DNA of 44,859 nucleotides from NCBI GenBank assembly GCA_910583765.1, contig CAJTYS010000030.1, forward strand, positions 1 through 44,859. Direction: 5' to 3'. The position numbers and the translations under genes were made by a program. The notes below the pieces were generated by a model, which searched no databases, was not told the origin of the DNA, and saw only the letters and a program-made list of their open reading frames with translations. Of this stretch, positions 14,784 through 22,027 are shown piece after piece. Within the stretch, counting starts at the first letter, position 1. Each line of letters opens with the position of its first letter. The stretch comes from an uncultured Eubacteriales bacterium (GTDB lineage: Bacteria; Bacillota; Clostridia; Peptostreptococcales; Anaerovoracaceae).

Positions 14784-15587
14784 TTACTTTGTCATTGCTT
14801 TGGATTTGTCCACTGCTGCCTGGAATCCCTGCTTGACGTTTTCTTCAAATCCGTTTTCAAAGAGCGCGTTCACTGCTTCAATGGTAGTGCCGCCTGGTGA
14901 GCATACATTGATGCGCAATTGCTCCGGGCTGATGTCGTTTTCCAAAACCATTTTCGCGGCGCCCAACACAGCCTGGGCCGCAAAGATTTTCGCTTTTTCT
15001 GGCTCCATGCCGTTGTCAATGGCTGCTTGAATCAAGGCATCGATGTACATGTATGTGTATGCCGGACTGCTGCCGCTGACACCTATGACGCAATGAATCA
15101 GATCTTCATGGATTTCCTCAGCCTTTCCCACTGTGTTCAAAATGTCCAGCACCTGTTCAAAACTCTGGTCATCCACATTGCTGTTCCTGCATGCCGCGAT
15201 CATGGCTTCTCCCACCTGCGCGGGCAAGTTGGGCATGATGCGTATGATCTTACGGTCTTGTCCAAGATGCTCTTCCAAAAAAGCGATGCTCACCCCTGCT
15301 GCCATGGAAACGATAATCTTTTCTTTCCCACAGACATCTGCGATTTCTGGCAACAGTTTATCAAAGAGATTGGGTTTCACGCCTAAAAACAGGATGTCGC
15401 TTTTTTCCACCACCTCCTGTTCTGAGCCGCAGGCAGTGACTGCCGCGAAATCCTTCTCCAAAGTGCTTCGCGTTTCTTCTTTTATATCATATACTAAAAC
15501 TTGGTTTCCCTTTGCGGCCGCGGTAGGAGCATGGCCTTTGAGGATGGCCCCGCCCATGTTCCCCGCGCCGATGAATCCGATTTTCAT
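14784..15587 (-). CDS. proC: Pyrroline-5-carboxylate reductase
   Basis: A 267-residue enzyme for the last step of proline synthesis, reducing pyrroline-5-carboxylate with NAD(P)H. The Rossmann start MKIGFIGAGNMGGAI, the SDILFLGVKP block, RIMPNLPAQVGE, and the C-terminal signature ending VCSPGGTTIEAV are all present. GGGAGG lies ahead of the ATG. It follows proB after six bases, so the two form a proBC operon; proA lies 2.7 kb away on the other strand. Confidence 0.96.
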   Translation of the reverse strand: MKIGFIGAGNMGGAILKGHAPTAAAKGNQVLVYDIKEETRSTLEKDFAAVTACGSEQEVVEKSDILFLGVKPNLFDKLLPEIADVCGKEKIIVSMAAGVSIAFLEEHLGQDRKIIRIMPNLPAQVGEAMIAACRNSNVDDQSFEQVLDILNTVGKAEEIHEDLIHCVIGVSGSSPAYTYMYIDALIQAAIDNGMEPEKAKIFAAQAVLGAAKMVLENDISPEQLRINVCSPGGTTIEAVNALFENGFEENVKQGFQAAVDKSKAMTK

Positions 15588-15593
15588 ATGTTC

Positions 15594-16391
15594 TTACCTC
15601 CCAGTAAACACAGTCCCTGTTTCTTCGTGGTTCAAGGCTTTTTTGATGATGTCTTTTTTCTTTCCATTGAGCAGGAGCATGGAAATGCCATACTCGCTGA
15701 CCAGTCTGGCGGCCTCGATCTTTGTTGCGATCCCGCCTGTCCCAAAGCTGCTCTTTTCCCCGATATCGATTTCTTCCAGCAGCTTGTCGATGTTTTCCAC
15801 TTCCTCGATCAGCTTGGCGTCCTTCTCGCGCTTTGGATCTTTGTCATACACGCCATCGATGTCGCTGAGCACGATGAGGGCGTCCGCGTTCCACAGATTG
15901 GCGGTGTGGGCGCTCAAGGTATCGTTGTCTCCGATCTTGATCTCGTCTACGCTGACACTGTCATTTTCATTGATAATGGGCACCACGCCTTCATCTACCA
16001 AGGTGAACAGCGCATTGCGGATGTTCAGAGTCCGGTGGGCGTCCTTAAAATCCTCTCTGGTGAGCAGAATCTGCCCCACATGAATGCCGTAGTCCGCGAA
16101 ATATTCTTTGTATGCCATCATCAGCTCTACCTGGCCGATGGCGCAAAGGGCCTGTTTGTAATTCATGTCACCTCTGCGGCTCCATTTGTTAATGGCTCCT
16201 ACACCGCAGATTCCCGCGCCAGAGGAGACCATGATGATCTGTTTGTTTTGTTTGATCAGGTCGCTGGCCTGCTCCACGATATTGTGGAGCACCTCCCTGT
16301 TCACCTCGCCCTGGTCGTTTGACAGTACATTGCTGCCGATTTTGATGACGATTTTACGGCTGTCATTTATCAAGTCGCTGATTGGGTTCAT
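15594..16391 (-). CDS. proB: Glutamate 5-kinase, short form without PUA domain
   Basis: A 265-residue amino-acid kinase that phosphorylates glutamate to gamma-glutamyl phosphate, the first step to proline. Visible are KIVIKIGSNVLS, VSSGAGICGVGAI, INENDSVSVDEIKIGDNDTLSA, LSDIDGVYDKDP and GTGGIATKIEAA. There is no C-terminal PUA domain, as in other short-form kinases. The frame is open to 16559 across repeat DNA, but MNPISDLIND begins at 16391 behind GGCAAGGC. Expression probably starts at the promoter inside the 26-bp repeat upstream. Confidence 0.94.
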   Translation of the reverse strand: MNPISDLINDSRKIVIKIGSNVLSNDQGEVNREVLHNIVEQASDLIKQNKQIIMVSSGAGICGVGAINKWSRRGDMNYKQALCAIGQVELMMAYKEYFADYGIHVGQILLTREDFKDAHRTLNIRNALFTLVDEGVVPIINENDSVSVDEIKIGDNDTLSAHTANLWNADALIVLSDIDGVYDKDPKREKDAKLIEEVENIDKLLEEIDIGEKSSFGTGGIATKIEAARLVSEYGISMLLLNGKKKDIIKKALNHEETGTVFTGR

Positions 16392-16427
16392 ATGCCTTGC
16401 CTCTTTCTTCTTTCTATGATCTGTATC

Positions 16428-16456
16428 AGTATACGACAAAATACTCGCGCTCGCAA
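16428..16456 (-). promoter_or_regulatory. Promoter of proB-proC
   Basis: Minus strand: TTGCGA (16451-16456), 17-bp spacer, TATACT (16428-16433). The -35 box and spacer lie inside a 26-bp direct repeat. The second repeat copy (16523-16548) has the same -35 but is followed by GGACAT in place of a -10. Confidence 0.6.
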
Positions 16457-16548
16457 GGCTCGCTGGTATTTTTAGCAGAAATTCTGCCTTGCCGCTCGCT
16501 TTGCTTGCGGGGCAGAATGTCCTACGACAAAATACTCGCGCTCGCAAG
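16432..16548. repeat. 26-bp direct repeat with palindromes between the copies
   Basis: Copies at 16432-16457 and 16523-16548 are identical; each starts TACGACAAAATACTCG and ends CGCTCGCAAG. Between them are a perfect palindrome GCAGAAATTCTGC (16475-16487) and an inverted repeat ATTCTGCC / GGCAGAAT (16481-16488, 16511-16518) with inner CCGC/GCGG. The left copy supplies the -35 region of the proB promoter. Confidence 0.85.
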
Positions 16549-16557
16549 CTTGGGCGC

Positions 16558-16600
16558 AAAAAAAGGACCTGAGTAAATGATTATGTACAACTCAGGTCCT
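16558..16600 (-). terminator. Terminator after spoVS
   Basis: Minus strand: AGGACCTGAGT, 15-base loop, ACTCAGGTCCT, then a run of seven or more T. It separates spoVS from the proBC promoter. Confidence 0.85.
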
Positions 16601-16622
16601 GCTGCTTCAGGCTCGGTGATTT

Positions 16623-16883
16623 TTATCTCGGCTCTACGATCAATTTGATGGCCGTCCGTTCTTCTCCATCGATCTCAATGTCTGTGAACGCGGGAATGGT
16701 CACCAGATCGATGCCGCTGGGAGCCACGAACCCCCTGGCTATGGCAATGGCCTTTACTGCCTGATTGAGCGCTCCTGCTCCTATGGCCTGGATCTCAGCT
16801 CCGCCCTTTTCCCTTAAAACTCCTGCAAGCGCTCCTGCTACCGAATTCGGATTTGATTTTGCTGATACTTTTAAAACTTCCAC
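16623..16883 (-). CDS. spoVS: SpoVS, stage V sporulation protein S
   Basis: An 86-residue protein nearly identical in pattern to SpoVS: VEVLKVSAKSNPNSVAGALAG, then IQAIGAGALNQAVKAIAIARG and the end IKLIVEPR. SpoVS is a small Alba-fold-like nucleic-acid-binding protein that affects spore coat assembly and septation. The start is a GTG at 16883, fixed by AAGGAGG eight bases upstream. The longer frame to 17069 is spurious: it runs through a promoter-like and Shine-Dalgarno-like leader. A terminator follows. Confidence 0.95.
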   Translation of the reverse strand: MEVLKVSAKSNPNSVAGALAGVLREKGGAEIQAIGAGALNQAVKAIAIARGFVAPSGIDLVTIPAFTDIEIDGEERTAIKLIVEPR

Positions 16884-17073
16884 GTATACGTCCTCCTTAA
16901 ATAACCTTAAACAATAACTCGATTTGCGTTTATCCCTTTCGGGCTTTGTACCGAGGAACAGGGTCTTTTCTTTCCTCCTTTCTATTATACCGCTCAAAAA
17001 TGCCATTTTATAGAAGAATCCCTCGACAAATTCCGCTATTCTTCGCTTTTTTCTAAAATTTTTTGACAAACTC

Positions 17074-17102
17074 TTGCTTTTTGTGACACGAACCGCTATA
17101 AT
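17074..17102 (+). promoter_or_regulatory. Promoter of the candidate small RNA
   Basis: TTGCTT (17074-17079), 17-bp spacer, TATAAT (17097-17102). A TTGACA at 17063-17068 is too far away. A strong terminator ends the transcript about 90 nt later, before the next start codon. Confidence 0.65.
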
Positions 17103-17108
17103 CTAGAT

Positions 17109-17200
17109 GTGGTTATCCCCCTGATAACCTCATTAATCTCTAATCCCAATACCCCTTTTGAACAAAACAGACTGCTCCCCTGCAGTCTGTTTTGTTTTTT
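17109..17200 (+). ncRNA. Candidate trans-acting small RNA with C-rich loops
   Basis: About 92 nt with its own promoter and terminator and no open frame of note. Hairpin 1 (17111-17129) is GGTTATC-CCCCT-GATAACC. A single-stranded middle reads AATACCCCTTTTG. The terminator (17163-17194) has a perfect 13-bp stem and the loop TCCCCT, followed by TTTTTT. Every unpaired segment thus shows CCCC(T), which is complementary to Shine-Dalgarno sequences, as in C-rich Gram-positive regulatory RNAs such as RsaE/RoxS. Function and conservation are unknown. Confidence 0.6.
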
Positions 17201-17227
17201 GAGGTAGTATGATTATAGCATGATTTG

Positions 17228-17236
17228 TGGTATAAT
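17228..17236 (+). promoter_or_regulatory. Extended -10 promoter before the RNase H-like gene
   Basis: TGGTATAAT fits TGnTATAAT; the -35 region at normal spacing (TATGAT) is poor. Its start point would be near 17243, 18 nt before the ATG at 17261. Confidence 0.55.
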
Positions 17237-17260
17237 TCTACTGCAAAACAGGTGAAACTC

Positions 17261-18265
17261 ATGAAATACATAATAGATACAATTTCATATCCCAGCTATC
17301 GTTCCAAAGCCTTCCAGCTTTATTTTTCAGGCATGGACGTGGGCGTTCTAGATATTGAAACCACCGGTCTCAGTCCCCAGCGGAGCAAATTTGTCCTTGG
17401 TGGTTTGCTGACGCCTGGCGATGACCAGCTGGAAGCGGCCCAGTTCTTCGCGGAAACCTTGGAAGAGGAACAGGAAACGCTGCGGGCCTACGGTGCGGCT
17501 GTCAGAGAAAAGGACCTGGTATTGACTTACAATGGCCAGCATTTTGATATTCCCTTTATCAAAGGGCGTTCCTGCGAGCCATTGGATCTGCCTTTTAACC
17601 TGGATCTGTACCTGCTGGTGAAAAACTATTCTCCCATTCGGGCGTTCCTCCCAAACCTAAAGCAAAAAACCGTGGAAAATTTCATGGGCTTTTGGGAGCA
17701 TCGCAAAGACGAAATCTCAGGCAAAGAAAGCGTGGACCTGTACTACAGCTACCTTTCCAGCAAGGATCCCGCGGTTCAGGAAAAAATTCTGCTGCACAAC
17801 CACGATGATATCGTCCAGCTTTACCGGCTGCTAAAGGTCCTGGAAAAATCCGACTTTCATAGAGCCATGACCCGCATGGGTTTTCCCATCCGTTCCCAAA
17901 ACGGCATTCGTCTGGTTATTGAGCGAATTTCCACTTCGGAAAATCAGCTCCATATCCGAGGAAGGCAGCGCTTCCCCGCTGTCAGCTATCGCTGTTTTGA
18001 ATGGGACGAAATTCCTTGCTCCGCGCATTTTGACAAGGAAGAAAAGACTTTTGCGGTTTCCATTCCTCTCATCCGGCATTCCGGCCTGACGCTGGTAGAC
18101 CTCAAGGCCATGAAAATGGATATCGCCCCATTTGAAAAATATCCGGGCTGTCAGGAGGGATTCCTGATTTTAGAAGAGCCAGGGAAAAAGCATTATTTAC
18201 AAACCAACCATTTTATAAAACTATTTTTAGAAAGGATTTTAAACCAATGGATTATCAAAAAATAG
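17261..18265 (+). CDS. YprB-like RNase H-fold exonuclease domain protein
   Basis: A 334-residue protein. Residues about 20-200 form a DnaQ/RNase H-like exonuclease fold: DIETTGLSP (motif I, Asp-Glu), LVLTYNGQHFDIPFI (motif II region) and LLHNHDDIVQLYRL (motif III, His and Asp). The architecture resembles YprB-type proteins of Firmicutes; the substrate is unknown. The C-terminal 130 residues have no domain I recognise. The frame opens at 17225, but AGGTGA before the ATG at 17261 and the fold favour the later start. It overlaps proA by 19 bases, so the two are translationally coupled. Confidence 0.75.
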   Translation: MKYIIDTISYPSYRSKAFQLYFSGMDVGVLDIETTGLSPQRSKFVLGGLLTPGDDQLEAAQFFAETLEEEQETLRAYGAAVREKDLVLTYNGQHFDIPFIKGRSCEPLDLPFNLDLYLLVKNYSPIRAFLPNLKQKTVENFMGFWEHRKDEISGKESVDLYYSYLSSKDPAVQEKILLHNHDDIVQLYRLLKVLEKSDFHRAMTRMGFPIRSQNGIRLVIERISTSENQLHIRGRQRFPAVSYRCFEWDEIPCSAHFDKEEKTFAVSIPLIRHSGLTLVDLKAMKMDIAPFEKYPGCQEGFLILEEPGKKHYLQTNHFIKLFLERILNQWIIKK

Positions 18266-19524
18266 CGTTTCAGGTGAAAGCTGATAGTTTTAAAACCGCC
18301 TCTCTTCCCCGCCAAGTACGGGACAAGGCGCTCCGTGCCATCATTGACAGCCTATGTGCGCACAAAGAAGAAATCTTCGCGGCTAATGCGCAGGATCTGG
18401 AAAGAGCAGCGGCAGACGCGCTTCCCGCACCCATCCAAAACCGGCTGAAATTCGATGAACACAAGCTGTCTGACTGCATCAGCGGCATCGAGGATCTATG
18501 TGCCATGGAAGATCCTCTTTTCCAGCAGCAGCTGAAACGTCAGCTGGACGAGGGCCTTACTCTTGTGAAAACCACCTGTCCCATTGGGGTCATTGGTGTG
18601 ATCTTTGAATCTCGGCCTGACGCTCTGGTGCAGATCTCTTCGCTATGCGTTAAAAGCGGCAACTGCGCCATATTGAAAGGCGGCAGTGAAGCCGCTGCCA
18701 CAAACCGCGTGCTTTTCGATGTGATCCATCAGGCAGGGGTTCAGGCTGGCATGCCTGATGGCTTTGCCACCCTCATTGAAGACAGGGCTGGCATCGATGA
18801 ATTGCTGAAATGCCATGAATCCGTGGATCTGATCATTCCGAGAGGTTCTAATCAATTCGTACAGTACATCATGGCCAATTCCAAGATCCCAGTCATGGGC
18901 CACGCTGACGGCGTTTGCCATGTGTATGTGGACGCTGCCGCAGATATAAAAAAAGCCGTTCCTATTGTCATGGATTCCAAGACCCAGTATGTGGCCGCCT
19001 GCAACGCTGTTGAGACACTGTTAGTGAACCGGCGCATCGCGGCAGACTTTCTGCCACAGCTGGCGGACGCTGCCGGCACGTCCATTGAATTTCGAGGTGA
19101 TGAAACTGTATGCGGCATGATGGTCTGCAAACCCGCAGATGCCTCTGATTTTGAGACGGAATACCTGGACTACATCCTGTCCATAAAAATCGTGGATAGC
19201 TTGGATGAAGCCATCGAGCATATCAACCGCTACGGCTCCCACCACACGGACTGCATTATCACAGAAGACCAAGACGCGGCGGCTGCCTTCATGTCCAATG
19301 TGGATTCTGCTGGGGTTTATCAAAATTGCTCGACCCGTTTCGCGGATGGGTTCCGCTATGGCTTTGGCGCGGAAGTGGGCATCAGCACTGGGAAGCTCCA
19401 CGCCAGAGGTCCTGTTGGTCTGGATGGGCTGGTGACATACAAATACAAGCTCTATGGAAATGGTCAGATCGTGGCTGATTATGCAAGCGGTGCTCGCCAG
19501 TTCCATTTTAAGGACATCAACTGA
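18247..19524 (+). CDS. proA: Gamma-glutamyl phosphate reductase
   Basis: A 425-residue aldehyde-dehydrogenase-fold enzyme that reduces gamma-glutamyl phosphate to glutamate semialdehyde with NADPH. Blocks seen are GVIFESRPDALVQISSL, CAILKGGSEA, the catalytic Cys in YVAACNAVETLL (near residue 250) and NCSTRFADGFRYGFGAEVGIST. Full length. Its ribosome site (AAAGGA) lies inside the end of the exonuclease gene. It is separated from proB-proC, which are on the opposite strand beyond spoVS, so the proline pathway is expressed from two units here. Confidence 0.97.
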   Translation: MDYQKIAFQVKADSFKTASLPRQVRDKALRAIIDSLCAHKEEIFAANAQDLERAAADALPAPIQNRLKFDEHKLSDCISGIEDLCAMEDPLFQQQLKRQLDEGLTLVKTTCPIGVIGVIFESRPDALVQISSLCVKSGNCAILKGGSEAAATNRVLFDVIHQAGVQAGMPDGFATLIEDRAGIDELLKCHESVDLIIPRGSNQFVQYIMANSKIPVMGHADGVCHVYVDAAADIKKAVPIVMDSKTQYVAACNAVETLLVNRRIAADFLPQLADAAGTSIEFRGDETVCGMMVCKPADASDFETEYLDYILSIKIVDSLDEAIEHINRYGSHHTDCIITEDQDAAAAFMSNVDSAGVYQNCSTRFADGFRYGFGAEVGISTGKLHARGPVGLDGLVTYKYKLYGNGQIVADYASGARQFHFKDIN

Positions 19525-19555
19525 TTCAAAGGGCGCCAGCAGACATAAGCCCAAG

Positions 19556-19597
19556 AGAGGGAAGATCACAAGCAGGTCTTTTCCCTCTTATTTTTTA
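19556..19597 (+). terminator. Terminator after proA
   Basis: AGAGGGAA (19556-19563) pairs with TTCCCTCT (19581-19588) across a 17-base loop that can pair further, and is followed by TATTTTTTAT. It ends the exonuclease-proA unit. Confidence 0.7.
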
Positions 19598-19657
19598 TGT
19601 GATCAAAATGCGTTAAATTCCCCATGAGAAGGGAGTCTTGGAGCCTTCCTCCCCATC

Positions 19658-20485
19658 TTAGCAGTTTCCGGTGAACACATATGCTAAGTTCTCCCTGGCC
19701 GTCTCTGCCAGGGAATACACTTGCTCCACAGGCGTAGGCTCCAGATCCCGCATCTTCCAATTGGGAAAGAACCGTGTCACATGCAGAGGAATCTTAGGGT
19801 CTATGGAAGCCACCCAACTGGAAAGCCTCTTCATTTCATCCGTGGAATCGTTTTTGCCGGGCACGATCAGCGTGGTCAGTTCCACATGGCAATCTTGCCG
19901 CACAGCCTGCTCAATAAAGCGTTTCACAGTCTCCAAGTCACCGCCTAGCAGGTCATAGTATTCTGCTGTAAAGCCTTTCAGATCAATGTTCAATGCGTCT
20001 AAATGCGGCAATGCCTGCTCTGCTGCGGCTTCGGTGATCGAACCGTTTGTGACTGCCACGGTCTTCAATCCCTGGGCCCTGGCCGCCTGCCCTGTATCTC
20101 TCACAAACTCATAGCTGATGAGCGGTTCATTGTAGGTGAACGCCAGGCCGATATTTCCCGCGGCCCTCAATTCCAAGGCTTTGTCCACTAGCTCCTGAGG
20201 CCCTGCCCATATGGTCTGGCATGACCCTGAACAAGCCGCGATCTCATGATTTTGGCAAAAGGGGCAGCTCAAATTGCAGCCATAGCTTCCCACGGATAAG
20301 ATCATGCTGCCTGGATGAAACATGCGCAGCGGCTTCTTTTCTATGGGATCCAAAGCGAGCGCCGTGATCTGCCCATAGTTTTCACTGATAACGCGGCCGC
20401 CTTCATTCACTCTAGCACCGCATCGTCCCCTTTGTCCTGGCTCCAGCCGGCATCTATGCATGCACACGCCGCATTCCTGTTTCAT
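19658..20485 (-). CDS. AmmeMemoRadiSam system radical SAM enzyme, short C-terminus
   Basis: A 275-residue radical SAM protein. The N-terminus has a Cys cluster (C5, C8, C12, C22: CGVCMHRC, RCGA). The SAM-cluster motif is C70-NLS-C74-PF-C77, and FTYNEPLISYEF and ALNIDLKGF follow as in PflA-like activases. This is the radical SAM member of the conserved AMMECR1-Memo-radical SAM triad, whose reaction is not established as far as I know. It overlaps the Memo-AMMECR1 gene by ATGA. Relatives run on with a GN-x-EG-x-T-x-CxxCG tail; here TAA follows YVFTGNC, and the codons beyond still read D-G-E-E-G-S-K-T. The tail looks lost by mutation. Confidence 0.85.
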   Translation of the reverse strand: MKQECGVCMHRCRLEPGQRGRCGARVNEGGRVISENYGQITALALDPIEKKPLRMFHPGSMILSVGSYGCNLSCPFCQNHEIAACSGSCQTIWAGPQELVDKALELRAAGNIGLAFTYNEPLISYEFVRDTGQAARAQGLKTVAVTNGSITEAAAEQALPHLDALNIDLKGFTAEYYDLLGGDLETVKRFIEQAVRQDCHVELTTLIVPGKNDSTDEMKRLSSWVASIDPKIPLHVTRFFPNWKMRDLEPTPVEQVYSLAETARENLAYVFTGNC

Positions 20486-21867
20486 CGGTGTCTCACCACC
20501 TCAAATCTCTGTAAATCCACGGGTTCCTCTGGGCCGATGCCAGCCTTCTGGCGGGCTATGTCAATCTGCTGGGCAGGCGTGTCCACGCCTTCCAGATTAG
20601 GAAGCAGCAGACCTCTCCGATCACCATTGACAACGATCACTCCATATCGCTTTGCGTCCAGCTGAGCCTCTGAGTCCACAGGCTCCGGCTGCCCCAGCAC
20701 ATCTACGCTGTATTCCAGCTCGTCCAGCTCACCTGCGCTGACTGGACTGAATCTAGGGTCTTCTGTTCCTGCGCTGATGGCATTAGCCAAGATCTCCTCA
20801 GCAACAGAATCCCGCACTGGCCCAATGGTGCCAATGCATCCCCGAAGCCTGCCTTCCTTTTTTAAAGAAACAAAGGTCCCCGCCCTGCGGCTTGTCAAGT
20901 CTTGGGAAAGCGTCTCCGGCAGGTCCAAAGGCATCCCGTTTTTCACATAATGCTCCAAAGAAGCTCTCGCCAGCTTCACGTATTCATCTTCCTCTGCTTT
21001 TCTTTTTTGCAGCCTAGCCGCTTCCTGTCTCTTGTGTTGGGCTCCAAAGTCTCGGCCATCGTCTTCTCCTGCCATTTCATAAACACAGATGCCATAGCCT
21101 ACGCCTGTCACATCCTGATACGACAGCCGCTTGACAGTCACAGCCCTTTGATCCAATGCGCCTGCCAGAATGGTAAAAGAGCCATGCCCGCACTCACCGG
21201 CGCTGCTGCGGAATTCTTCTGAAAAATCGAATAGCCGCAGGAAATCCCCCGTCCCCATGGTTTCCATGATCCTTTCATCGTACACAGGACCTTCCGGTTT
21301 ATATCCATAAGGGCCATCCGGTTTGAGACAATGGGACAGGTCGCCGCTGCCCACCATCACGACCTTTCGCTTCAAGCCTTCCACCGCCTCCTTGATCAGT
21401 TGGCCCAGTCTATAGTGTTCTGTAAGGGAAAGGCCAGATAGCCCAATGCGAACCAACTGATAATCCTGATATTTCTGGTTGATGAAATACAGTGGCACCA
21501 TGGTGCCGTGGTCCAGCTTAGGCTCCCGTTCTCCCAGAGTGCCTGCCATTAGATCCCTGGCCTGACACAGATCAGAAATCGCGCCTACCAATTCTTCATC
21601 ATAATCCACTGCAAAGGACACCTGCGGCGCGCTGAACTGTCTGAAATTACCTGTTGCTTTTCTTCCTGGTGAAATATGAAAATAATCCGCGTACATGGTC
21701 GCATGAGGAGAAATCAGCACAATGGTCTGTGGCTTCCATTCAGCCACTTTACTGGCGGCCTCTTCATATGCACGGATCGTCTCTTCGATGGACTGCTCCT
21801 GTCCTCTCCCAATGTCCGGTATGATCATCGGTGGATGCGGCACCATGATCGCTCCTTTGATATACAT
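20482..21867 (-). CDS. Memo-AMMECR1 fusion protein (AmmeMemoRadiSam system)
   Basis: A 461-residue two-domain protein. Residues about 1-265 form a Memo/class III extradiol dioxygenase-like domain (AIMVPHPPMIIPDIGRG, VLISPHATMYADYF, LDHGTMVPLYF, VGSGDLSHCL). A charged linker (about 270-295) leads to an AMMECR1 domain (about 300-461) with GTFVSLKKEGRLRGCIGTI, EILANAISAGTEDPRFSPV and YGVIVVNGDRRGLLLPNLEGVD. The metal-ligand His residues of Memo appear present. The frame is open to 22017, but AAAGGGAG before the ATG at 21867 sets the start. The next gene encodes the radical SAM partner, overlapping by four bases, so the whole triad is two genes. Confidence 0.88.
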   Translation of the reverse strand: MYIKGAIMVPHPPMIIPDIGRGQEQSIEETIRAYEEAASKVAEWKPQTIVLISPHATMYADYFHISPGRKATGNFRQFSAPQVSFAVDYDEELVGAISDLCQARDLMAGTLGEREPKLDHGTMVPLYFINQKYQDYQLVRIGLSGLSLTEHYRLGQLIKEAVEGLKRKVVMVGSGDLSHCLKPDGPYGYKPEGPVYDERIMETMGTGDFLRLFDFSEEFRSSAGECGHGSFTILAGALDQRAVTVKRLSYQDVTGVGYGICVYEMAGEDDGRDFGAQHKRQEAARLQKRKAEEDEYVKLARASLEHYVKNGMPLDLPETLSQDLTSRRAGTFVSLKKEGRLRGCIGTIGPVRDSVAEEILANAISAGTEDPRFSPVSAGELDELEYSVDVLGQPEPVDSEAQLDAKRYGVIVVNGDRRGLLLPNLEGVDTPAQQIDIARQKAGIGPEEPVDLQRFEVVRHR

Positions 21868-21928
21868 GCTGTGTCTCCCTTTCCGGCAAATCAGCCTCTT
21901 TTCTTCTGAAATCCTATCACAAAATCTG

Positions 21929-22010
21929 CGGCCAGCAGCAGTTTTCCCGCTGATACGGAAAGAGACGCAGGCATTTGCCAAGCTGCGTCTCTTGATTTGT
22001 CTGCTGGCCG
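21929..22010 (-). terminator. Nested inverted repeats after gap, probable terminator
   Basis: Outer arms CGGCCAGCAG (21929-21938) and CTGCTGGCCG (22001-22010) enclose inner arms AGAGACGCAG (21961-21970) and CTGCGTCTCT (21983-21992), both perfect 10-bp stems. On the minus strand the inner stem is followed by TTTCC. It lies 18 bp after the gap stop codon, so it probably ends gap transcription, though the T-tract is poor. Confidence 0.6.
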
Positions 22011-22027
22011 AAACCATCCTAAAACAC

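Noticed and set aside
16392..16559. N-terminal extension of ProB
   Set aside because: These codons cover the repeat, palindromes and promoter; ProB homology begins at MNPISDL.
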